Origin: G039029935 sp039029935
Lineage (GTDB): Bacteria; Chloroflexota; Anaerolineae; Caldilineales; Caldilineaceae
Direction: 5' to 3'
Assembly: GCA_039029935.1 (NCBI GenBank)
Contig: JBCCFC010000690.1
Coordinates: forward strand, 1-7,348
DNA: 7,348 nucleotides
How positions within the stretch are numbered: position 1 is the stretch's first letter; the number at the start of each line of letters is the position of its first letter. Below are positions 1-5,461 of this stretch, one piece after another. Under the pieces are notes generated by a model. That model did not search any database. It worked only from the letters and a program-made list of their open reading frames with translations, and was not told the origin of the DNA. A program made the translations under genes and the position numbers.

Positions 1-209
1 ATACCCTCCATTCCGGAGTGTCGCGCTTGACGTCCATTTGACTGTGTACGAGTCATCTTGCAGAGGTGATGAAAAACTTGGGGTATGTTCAGCGGTTTGG
101 TGTTGGCATTTCGATTGCCAAGGAACAAATGAAAAAAAATGGGAATCCAGAACCGATATTTCAGTTTGATGATAATCATGTTTTTGTAACGATGAAATCA
201 AATATATAA
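1..209 (+). pseudogene. C-terminal fragment of a RecG-like / HATPase_c_4 ATP-binding protein, frame interrupted
   Basis: The frame open from 42 to the TAA at 207-209 encodes a segment containing LAEVMKNLGYVQRFGVGI, followed by NGNPEPIFQF and a final HVFVTM-like strand. This is the typical tail of the COG2865 family (AlbA_2 DNA-binding plus HATPase_c_4 domain, often named 'ATP-binding protein' or RecG-like), where the usual pattern is YRNP-LAEVM-LGYV-RFG-GI followed by GNP-P-F. Here a TGA at 39-41 closes the frame just before the match, and the residues in place of YRNP are LCTS. Upstream bases read better in frame 2 (2 to about 50), so either a frameshift or decay has occurred; the window edge hides the rest. 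The fragment ends 10 bases before the rhaB start. A sequencing indel is the main alternative. Family assignment is from memory of the motif and is moderately sure. Confidence 0.58.
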
Positions 210-219
210 GAGAGAAACT

Positions 220-1767
220 ATGAAAACCACAAATTTTATCGCAGCCGATCTCGGCGCGGGCAGCGGACGTGTTCTACTTGCCAAGTGGGACGGCGAACGT
301 TTTGAACTAGAAGAACTACACCGTTTTCCCACGCGTTCTGTGCAAATTCCGCTCTCCGCTATGCACAGCGCACACCAACGTAGTGCACATCAACGCAATG
401 CTGTCAATCAATGGGACATCCTCTATTCGTGGAGCGAAATCCAAGCGGGCATTGCCAAATATTCAGCGCACTATGACACGCCACCCGCCAGCTTTGGCAT
501 TGACACATGGGGCGTGGATTACGGGCTAATCGACAAATATGGTCAACTGTTGGGCAATCCTGTGCAATACCGCGACCACCGCTGTGATGGCATGGTCGAG
601 AAGGTCTTTGAAATCATTCCACAGGAAACCATCTTTAACATCACGGGCATCCAGTTTATGCAGATCAACACGCTCTATCAGCTTGCCAGTATGCGTTTTG
701 ACAACGACCCTATGCTCGACGCTGCGGATACATTACTGATGATACCCGACCTCATCAACTTCTGGCTGACAGGCACAAAGGGCGTTGAATATACCAATGC
801 GTCAACAACACAGATGCTTCATGCACAGGAACGCCGCTGGGCCACCGAACTGATACAACCGCTCAATCTACCGGAACACATTTTTCCCAATATCATTGAG
901 CCAGGTAGCAACCTTGGCCCGATTCTGCCTGCTGTGATGGCCGAAACGGGATTGACCAGCGAAGTTCCTGTTATCGCCGTTGGTAGTCATGACACGGGTA
1001 GTGCGGTCGCGGGCATTCCAGGATTAGATAGCCGCAGTGCCTATATCAGCAGCGGTACGTGGAGCTTGATTGGCATGGAAGTGCCACAGCCTATCATCAA
1101 CGAGACAACGGCGTCGCTCAACTTTACCAATGAAGGCGGCGTGGCGCAGACCATTCGCCTGCTCAAAAATATTGGTGGGCTGTGGCTGTTGCAGGAATGT
1201 CAACGCCATTGGGCGCGTGGCGGCAATGACTATGGTTGGGATGAGTTGGTGGCCGCAGCGAAGGCAGTAGAGTCATTCCGTTCTATTGTTGATCCCGATG
1301 CACCTGTCTTCCTCAACCCAGACAACATGATTGAGTCGATTCAGACATACTGTAAAGAAACCAACCAACCTGCACCAGAGAGTGTCGGCCAGATTGTACG
1401 CTGTTGTCTAGAAAGTTTGGCCTTGCGCTATCGGTGGGCGACAGAGGCATTGGAACGTATTCTTGGTTCAGAGAGTGGCAAACAATTAGACACGATCCGT
1501 ATTGTGGGTGGTGGTAGCCAGAATCAGCTACTCAGCCAGTTCACAGCGGATGCCTGCCAGCGCTCCGTGGTGACAGGCCCTGTAGAAGCGACGGCGTTGG
1601 GCAACGTGATGATGCAGGCAATTGCAACGGGGCATCTATCATCAATGGAAGAGGGGCGCGCAGCGATTGGTGCGTCGGTCGAGCAACAGACGTTTGAGCC
1701 AAGTGCTGATGATGGTGTATGGGATGAGGCGTTTGAACAGTTTGAACAGTTATGTGCTTTAGTGTGA
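220..1767 (+). CDS. rhaB: Rhamnulokinase (L-rhamnulose kinase, FGGY family)
   Basis: The product (515 aa) phosphorylates L-rhamnulose to L-rhamnulose-1-phosphate with ATP in the cytoplasm, the second step of L-rhamnose breakdown. FGGY kinase marks appear in order: the N-terminal phosphate-binding loop AADLGAGSGRV (8-18), the rhamnulokinase-style FGIDTWGVDYGLID (92-105), EYTNASTTQM (190-199), VGSHDTGSAVAG with the probable catalytic base Asp258 (254-265), SSGTWSLIG (277-285), and the C-terminal nucleotide-binding IRIVGGGSQNQLL (426-438) followed by GPVEATALGN (453-462). DTWGVD favours rhamnulokinase over xylulo- or glycerol kinase. A weak GAGAG at 210-214 sits 5 bases before the ATG. Escherichia coli RhaB is about 489 aa; part of the extra length is an insert at residues 46-63 containing SAHQRSAHQR, encoded by an imperfect 15-bp tandem repeat. 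No other rhamnose gene (isomerase, aldolase, transporter) is in the window. The stop lies 23 bases before the next gene on the same strand. Confidence 0.96.
   Translation: MKTTNFIAADLGAGSGRVLLAKWDGERFELEELHRFPTRSVQIPLSAMHSAHQRSAHQRNAVNQWDILYSWSEIQAGIAKYSAHYDTPPASFGIDTWGVDYGLIDKYGQLLGNPVQYRDHRCDGMVEKVFEIIPQETIFNITGIQFMQINTLYQLASMRFDNDPMLDAADTLLMIPDLINFWLTGTKGVEYTNASTTQMLHAQERRWATELIQPLNLPEHIFPNIIEPGSNLGPILPAVMAETGLTSEVPVIAVGSHDTGSAVAGIPGLDSRSAYISSGTWSLIGMEVPQPIINETTASLNFTNEGGVAQTIRLLKNIGGLWLLQECQRHWARGGNDYGWDELVAAAKAVESFRSIVDPDAPVFLNPDNMIESIQTYCKETNQPAPESVGQIVRCCLESLALRYRWATEALERILGSESGKQLDTIRIVGGGSQNQLLSQFTADACQRSVVTGPVEATALGNVMMQAIATGHLSSMEEGRAAIGASVEQQTFEPSADDGVWDEAFEQFEQLCALV
367..396. repeat. 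rhaB: Imperfect 15-bp tandem duplication inside rhaB
   Basis: Bases 367-381 and 382-396 match at 12 of 15 positions, and both encode SAHQR (residues 50-54 and 55-59). All three differences are silent third-position changes, so the peptide repeat has been kept while the DNA diverged. It lies in a region where other rhamnulokinases usually have a shorter loop. Confidence 0.85.
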
Positions 1768-1790
1768 TAAGTGAAAAGGATTGCATAAAA

Positions 1791-3572
1791 ATGGGAGAAT
1801 CAATAGAATTTTTTGACTTATTTATAGACGAATTATTTGTAGATAGAGAATATGAGTTTGATTTATTCTGGTCATGGGGAACTGGTATACCTCACAAACT
1901 ACGCAATAGTATTGCGCTGATTGGACGCCGCCGCACAGGGAAGACCTCTATTCTTGTTAAACTATTCAATCAACTTTACTTCCAACAGACAAAGGTGATG
2001 CCTATTTATGTTACTTTTGCCCACTACCTAAAACGCAAAGAATCCATCACCAGCTATGAATTTGCCGAGGAATATTTTAAAGGCTATTTAGGTTGCTATT
2101 TCGCCTTTCAATACCATGACCCCAGTATCATTGGTACGACTTCATTAGATGACTTACGAGACTATGCAACACAAAAAAAAGATGAAGTAGCACTCGGGTT
2201 GTTTAAAAGTTATGATGGTGCCTTAAAAGAGCATATCCCCCATAGTGTTATAACATGGGCAATCAACATGCCTCGGCGTACAGCCTATTTTCAAGAAGTA
2301 CCAACCGCCATGATTGTTGACGAATTCCAAGTCTTAACCGATGTATACGATCCACGACAGGATTTGATGCGTAATATTACAGGCAATTTTCAAAGAGCCG
2401 TTGAATCCCGCTGGGCACCGATGCTGGTGTCAGGCTCCTCGGTTTCGCTCTTGGTCAACCGTGCTTTAGGTGGTCTGCTATCAGGTCGATTTCATTACTG
2501 GCATTTGCCTCCCTTGCCCAAAGAAGATACCCATGATCTTGTCTTTCGGACAAGTGAGCATGAACAACTGGAAGAACGTGGTGGGTCTGTTGATGAAGCC
2601 ATAGCCGAGGCAATCTGGCAATTTACAGGCGGCTATCCTTATAGCGTTCATTGTTTGATGACAAGTTACTCGCCTGATTGTGTCAATTATCCGAGCGTAG
2701 ATGCGCTGGAAAAAGTTATCCTCTATGAGTTGACGGATTTGAATGGCAAGCTGCGTCAGCATTATGAGGAAGAATTTGAAAAGTCGGTCGATGCGCTCAA
2801 TGATGGCCCAACGACACGACGAGTGATGTTGTGGGCGACAAAGTACCCTGATAAACGCGTTGATGTAAAAACGATTGCCAAAGAGTTGGAGGTTGATGTC
2901 AAGGAGGTCCGCGAATCATTAGAGAAGCTGCGCTGGGTGGATGTCGTCAAACGAACAGGTCTTAGCTCATATTTAGGACCTAGCGATCCCATGTTGCGTC
3001 GATATATTGAGTATGAACATAGCATCGAGTTAGATGATTTTGATACAGAGAAGGTGTTGAAAGATTGGGAAGAGGAATGTAAAAAAATCAAAGGTGATTT
3101 GCGTCGCGCCTTGGGTGAAATTGGTGAGCTATATGCGCGCATGGTGATGCGAGGATTTGAAGGACAAATAATTGATGGCACTACCTATTTTAATCTGCCC
3201 ACGCAGATTACACTACCTAAATTTAAACGTATTGAACGACGAGGTGGTATTGTGCTAGAGGGGGTGCCGATTGAAATTGATGTGGTAGCAGAATGGAAGA
3301 TTGATGATACAACAATCAATGCATGGTTTGTCGAAGCAAAGTATACACAGGAACCGATTACCAAACCAACCGTTCAAGATTTTTTGACCAATGCAAAAGA
3401 TGCAGCAGCGAACATGGAATACGCGCAAGTAACAAAGTGGTACTTTTCGCGACAGGGGTTTACGGGACCTGCCAAAGATTTATTGAAAAAAGAAGGCATT
3501 TTACACAGTGATTGGAAGCAGTTTCTTGCATTTGCGCGTACAATGGGCTTTTTTGGTCTACCGAAATCGTAG
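1791..3572 (+). CDS. Archaeal-type P-loop ATPase with winged helix and C-terminal PD-(D/E)XK nuclease-like domain
   Basis: The product (593 aa) resembles the ATPase_2/COG1672 group of STAND-like ATPases. Walker A is GRRRTGKTS (45-53, Lys51) and Walker B is AMIVDEFQ (173-180, Asp177/Glu178); MLVSGSS (211-217) is a sensor-like strand, and FTGGYPY (278-284) is typical of the lid region. Residues about 340-410 look like a winged helix (TIAKELEVDVKEVRESLEKL). The C-terminal part has GEIGELY (442-448), EIDVVAE (495-501) and FVEAK (513-517), then WYFSRQGFT (550-558). This is the acidic D...ExK pattern of Mrr/DUF234-like PD-(D/E)XK nucleases, with Asp497, Glu515 and Lys517 retained. I chose ATG 1791 because AAAAGGA at 1774-1780 is well spaced; the earlier in-frame ATG at 1752 overlaps rhaB and lacks a ribosome site. 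Base use looks more A/T-rich than rhaB, which may reflect transfer. Substrate and role are unknown; a defence or DNA-maintenance role is only a guess. Confidence 0.9.
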   Translation: MGESIEFFDLFIDELFVDREYEFDLFWSWGTGIPHKLRNSIALIGRRRTGKTSILVKLFNQLYFQQTKVMPIYVTFAHYLKRKESITSYEFAEEYFKGYLGCYFAFQYHDPSIIGTTSLDDLRDYATQKKDEVALGLFKSYDGALKEHIPHSVITWAINMPRRTAYFQEVPTAMIVDEFQVLTDVYDPRQDLMRNITGNFQRAVESRWAPMLVSGSSVSLLVNRALGGLLSGRFHYWHLPPLPKEDTHDLVFRTSEHEQLEERGGSVDEAIAEAIWQFTGGYPYSVHCLMTSYSPDCVNYPSVDALEKVILYELTDLNGKLRQHYEEEFEKSVDALNDGPTTRRVMLWATKYPDKRVDVKTIAKELEVDVKEVRESLEKLRWVDVVKRTGLSSYLGPSDPMLRRYIEYEHSIELDDFDTEKVLKDWEEECKKIKGDLRRALGEIGELYARMVMRGFEGQIIDGTTYFNLPTQITLPKFKRIERRGGIVLEGVPIEIDVVAEWKIDDTTINAWFVEAKYTQEPITKPTVQDFLTNAKDAAANMEYAQVTKWYFSRQGFTGPAKDLLKKEGILHSDWKQFLAFARTMGFFGLPKS

Positions 3573-3577
3573 TCTGA

Positions 3578-3844
3578 TTATTGCTGCAACAATTCAGGCT
3601 CCGGTTCCCCTTCATTGGAAAAAATAGCTGTCGGCCAAAATGACTGCCATGTCGATAGGTTATAATCAGTGAATAGACCATATAATCCATAGCAAAGATA
3701 GATGCCGATGACAATCACCAACATTCCCCACACGGCGTCACGCTGGTCATAGATACGCTTGGCCTCTGTCCAGGTTCGGCGTGGACGGGCCAACGCAATA
3801 ATTGCAATTATCGACAGGAGGATAAATAAACGACGAAGATTCAT
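3578..3844 (-). CDS. Small two-helix membrane protein of unknown function (88 aa)
   Basis: I do not recognise a family. Residues 6-19 (LFILLSIIAIIALA) and about 39-58 (WGMLVIVIGIYLCYGLYGLF) are hydrophobic and probably span the membrane. They are joined by a basic loop (RPRRTWTEAKR), and an acidic tail NEGEPEPELL ends the protein. By the positive-inside rule the loop is probably cytoplasmic. I prefer the start at 3844: GGAG lies 6 bases upstream on the minus strand, whereas the ATG four codons earlier (3856) has no ribosome site. The stop is only 5 bases from the end of the convergent ATPase gene, and the start shares CATG with the divergent membrane protein gene. The clean hydrophobic pattern supports real coding, but the gene is short and unmatched. 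Confidence 0.62.
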   Translation of the reverse strand: MNLRRLFILLSIIAIIALARPRRTWTEAKRIYDQRDAVWGMLVIVIGIYLCYGLYGLFTDYNLSTWQSFWPTAIFSNEGEPEPELLQQ

Positions 3845-3845
3845 G
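3842..3845. promoter_or_regulatory. Shared CATG: overlapping divergent start codons
   Basis: The palindrome CATG supplies ATG to both strands: the plus-strand 266-aa gene starts at 3843 and the minus-strand 88-aa gene starts at 3844, so the two coding regions overlap by 2 bases. Each gene's promoter and 5' leader must therefore lie inside the coding region of the other. The minus start is supported by GGAG 6 bases upstream; the plus start is chosen mainly because the longer frame is antisense to the other gene. Confidence 0.5.
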
Positions 3846-4643
3846 ACTAACTCCATTCAAACATTATTTCAAACCATCCAACAATCATTTTTACAATTTG
3901 GCTGGCAATCACCAGTAGGTTGGCTCTTGATAAGCATCCTATTAGGCGTTGCACTTCCTTGGCTAATGCGGCTCTCTAGCAGTGTTAGCCAACATCGCTG
4001 GCTCATGGCTCGCTGGTTACTGATCCCCTATCTTGGGCTGGTGACAGGCAGTTTGTCGCCACAAAAAATGGGATTGACCGCCATTGATTGGTGGATCAGT
4101 CTTCGCTTTGGGCTGGGCATCACCTTTGCCATCATCGTCCTACTGGGCATCATGCGTGTCACAACAGCACTTGCCAACCCCGCCAGCCCCGTAACAGTGC
4201 CATCAAGCAAGCCCCCGTTAAACGAAGCCGCAAGCCATCTAAATACACATACATGGCGGCATCTGGGGCCTGTAGAGAATGTGACGGATAGCAGCCAGCC
4301 CTATTGGGGCATTCTCATTCTTGGGATTTTGATCGAGGGGACGCAGCAATTCCATTGGGCATTTCTGCGCAGTGTCTTCACTGAGTTAATCAGCCTCATG
4401 CCCGACACTGTCATCGTAAATACAAGCTATTTGGCCTTACCGCTCATTGGTACGCTATTTCTGGCCTTTCCTGAGTTATTGCTCTATCCAATACGGACAT
4501 CCTATCGGCTCGCCCTCTTTGTTGCCTTAATCACCACATCCATCGTCTTTCTCTATACCGAGAATTTCTGGCTATGCTGGTTCTTGCATAGCTGTATCTG
4601 GTTGATTATGGTTCCGGCAAAAGACTGGTTTCGACCGGCATAA
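3843..4643 (+). CDS. Multi-pass integral membrane protein, unknown function (266 aa)
   Basis: Hydrophobic stretches at about residues 26-40, 57-70, 88-104, 155-166, 195-212, 222-237 and 241-258 suggest six or seven membrane helices. A polar loop at about 112-153 (Pro, Ser, Asn-rich) divides the protein into two halves. The second half contains EGTQQFHWAFLR (165-176) and NFWLCWFLHSCIW (241-253). The spacing of Glu, Arg and His faintly recalls CPBP/Abi membrane proteases, but the EExxxR motif is not present as such, so I do not assign that family. I start at 3843; the 28 codons that could be added upstream (from 3759) lie antisense to the 88-aa gene and read as basic, non-membrane sequence. No strong ribosome site precedes 3843: an AGGAGG at 3816-3821 is 21 bases away, too far for normal use. 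The gene ends just before a repeat and terminator region. Confidence 0.78.
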   Translation: MTNSIQTLFQTIQQSFLQFGWQSPVGWLLISILLGVALPWLMRLSSSVSQHRWLMARWLLIPYLGLVTGSLSPQKMGLTAIDWWISLRFGLGITFAIIVLLGIMRVTTALANPASPVTVPSSKPPLNEAASHLNTHTWRHLGPVENVTDSSQPYWGILILGILIEGTQQFHWAFLRSVFTELISLMPDTVIVNTSYLALPLIGTLFLAFPELLLYPIRTSYRLALFVALITTSIVFLYTENFWLCWFLHSCIWLIMVPAKDWFRPA

Positions 4644-4661
4644 CACAACGCCACACCAAAG

Positions 4662-4850
4662 GACAGTATCGCAGGTTGGTTACCTGCGTCACGAAAGACA
4701 GTATCGCAGGTTGACTACTTGCGTCACAGATAATCAATCTGTGTTACTGGTTTATCGGTTCCTATCAATAAAAGTATCGCAGATTGATTAGTTGGCTACC
4801 TGCGTCACAGATAATCAATCTGTGTTACTGGTTTATCGGTTCCTATCAAT
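4662..4850 (+). repeat. Hairpin-rich tandem repeat array, three degenerate copies
   Basis: A 31-bp unit at 4662-4692 recurs at 4697-4727 with three mismatches, and again from 4774 to 4808 with an 8-base insertion. The last two copies continue into a second shared segment: 4715-4769 and 4796-4850 (55 bp) differ at one base only (4719 against 4800), offset 81 bases. Each unit holds an inverted repeat CGCAGGT/ACCTGCG (4670-4676 with 4682-4688 in copy 1). Copies 2 and 3 also hold CACAGAT/ATCTGTG (4725-4731 with 4737-4743, and 4806-4812 with 4818-4824). There is no open frame of note. It lies directly after the 266-aa gene stop and before a terminator, so it would be transcribed as a structured 3' end. 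Confidence 0.85.
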
Positions 4851-4856
4851 GAAAAG

Positions 4857-4903
4857 AGCGATGCATAGTTGAACCTAACTCACCTATGCATCGCTTATTT
4901 TTT
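4857..4903 (+). terminator. Intrinsic terminator, 12-bp stem
   Basis: AGCGATGCATAG (4857-4868) pairs perfectly with CTATGCATCGCT (4884-4895) across a 15-base loop, followed by TATTTTTT (4896-4903). It would end transcripts of the 266-aa membrane protein gene and of the repeat region. On the other strand the run after the stem is only CTTTTC, so activity there would be weaker. Confidence 0.85.
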
Positions 4904-4940
4904 GTTACATGACTCTGCTGAAAAAAGGTCAAACCGATAC

Positions 4941-5000
4941 AAAAGTCCGACTTCTTACCATTGGTAGCGAATAACAAATTCTACAGAAGTCGGACTTTTT
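4941..5000. terminator. Probable bidirectional terminator, 15-bp stem
   Basis: AAAAGTCCGACTTCT (4941-4955) is the exact reverse complement of AGAAGTCGGACTTTT (4985-4999), with a 29-base loop that contains a smaller inverted repeat, TACCA/TGGTA (4956-4966). The A run on the left and the T run on the right place U-rich tails on both strands. It sits 48 bases beyond the stop of the minus-strand 98-aa gene and after the plus-strand terminator, as expected between convergent transcription units. Confidence 0.85.
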
Positions 5001-5047
5001 TCAGTGGAGTCTTACACGGTTATAAAAATGCGTTGAAACTCAGGTTG

Positions 5048-5344
5048 CTAGAAGAGGTAACCAGCACCAATGGTTACAATAAACAGCGCAATCGAGACAA
5101 CAATCAATGTTCGCAAATCTTGGACCACCTGCCCATAGTCCTTCTGCCAGTCAACGCCGCTTGATTTGGCAGGTGCGGTCTCCACTGCTTTTGACGGAGC
5201 AGCGGTGTCTTCCTCTTTCTTAACAGATTTCGATTCGGTTTCAGATGATGCTGGTGCTGGTGACGGCCCACCATCACGATAGAGACTGCTATAGTCTCGT
5301 GCACCGCCTCGTACTCTTGACTTTTTCTTTTTCGTTTTTGCCAT
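5048..5344 (-). CDS. Small Lys-rich, C-terminally membrane-anchored protein (98 aa)
   Basis: Three parts are visible: a very basic start (MAKTKKKKSRVRGG), a low-complexity Pro/Ala/Ser/Glu/Lys linker (about 25-63), and a conserved-looking end with VDWQKDYGQVVQDLRTL (64-80) running into a single hydrophobic helix, about residues 80-98, that ends the protein. The layout suggests a tail-anchored protein with a cytoplasmic basic head. Short proteins ending in a DY-xVV-DLR motif plus one helix are, as far as I recall, common and uncharacterised in Chloroflexota; this is memory, not a search. SecE was considered, but its signature before the helix is absent. The start has an AGAGA-like ribosome site about 7 bases upstream. 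The gene has its own candidate promoter and a strong terminator, so it is probably monocistronic. Confidence 0.78.
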   Translation of the reverse strand: MAKTKKKKSRVRGGARDYSSLYRDGGPSPAPASSETESKSVKKEEDTAAPSKAVETAPAKSSGVDWQKDYGQVVQDLRTLIVVSIALFIVTIGAGYLF

Positions 5345-5361
5345 AATAATTCTCTTTTTTA

Positions 5362-5390
5362 CTTATAATCAACCGCAAAAATTTTTGCAA
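5362..5390 (-). promoter_or_regulatory. Candidate sigma-70-type promoter for the 98-aa gene, with internal palindrome
   Basis: On the minus strand TTGCAA (5390-5385) and TATAAG (5367-5362) are separated by 17 bases and lie 18-46 bases upstream of the start codon at 5344. GCAAAAATTTTTGC (5375-5388) is a perfect 14-bp palindrome spanning part of the -35 element and the spacer, a placement typical of repressor operators. No experimental basis; the A/T-rich setting makes chance matches possible. Confidence 0.5.
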
Positions 5391-5461
5391 CATACAAAAA
5401 AGCCCATAAAAGCATTCTGTTTATATTGTCTACTCTGCGGTTTAAAATTCAAATTTGATTG

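Noticed and set aside
165..255. CPBP membrane protease assignment for the 266-aa protein (residue range given)
   Set aside because: The EExxxR motif is not present; only a loose Glu, Arg and His pattern is visible.
1752..1790. Longer ATPase start at the ATG at 1752
   Set aside because: It overlaps the end of rhaB, has no ribosome site, and adds 13 residues of no recognisable character; AAAAGGA fits the ATG at 1791.
2481..3181. Minus-strand open frames of 93 and 139 codons under the ATPase gene
   Set aside because: They are antisense to a well-supported domain protein and show no recognisable composition or motif.
3798..3811. 14-bp palindrome ATAATTGCAATTAT upstream of the 266-aa gene
   Set aside because: It lies in a minus-strand stretch of Ile/Ala codons (IIAIIA) that generates such symmetry by itself; no promoter elements are well placed around it.
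3816..3821. AGGAGG as ribosome site for the 266-aa gene
   Set aside because: It is 21 bases from the ATG, and no ATG, GTG or TTG lies in frame between them.
3759..3842. 28-codon N-terminal extension of the 266-aa membrane protein
   Set aside because: These codons are exactly antisense to the basic and hydrophobic start of the 88-aa gene and look like its shadow.
4662..4850. CRISPR array
   Set aside because: There are only three degenerate copies, no regular unique spacers, and internal hairpins cover most of each unit; no cas gene is present.
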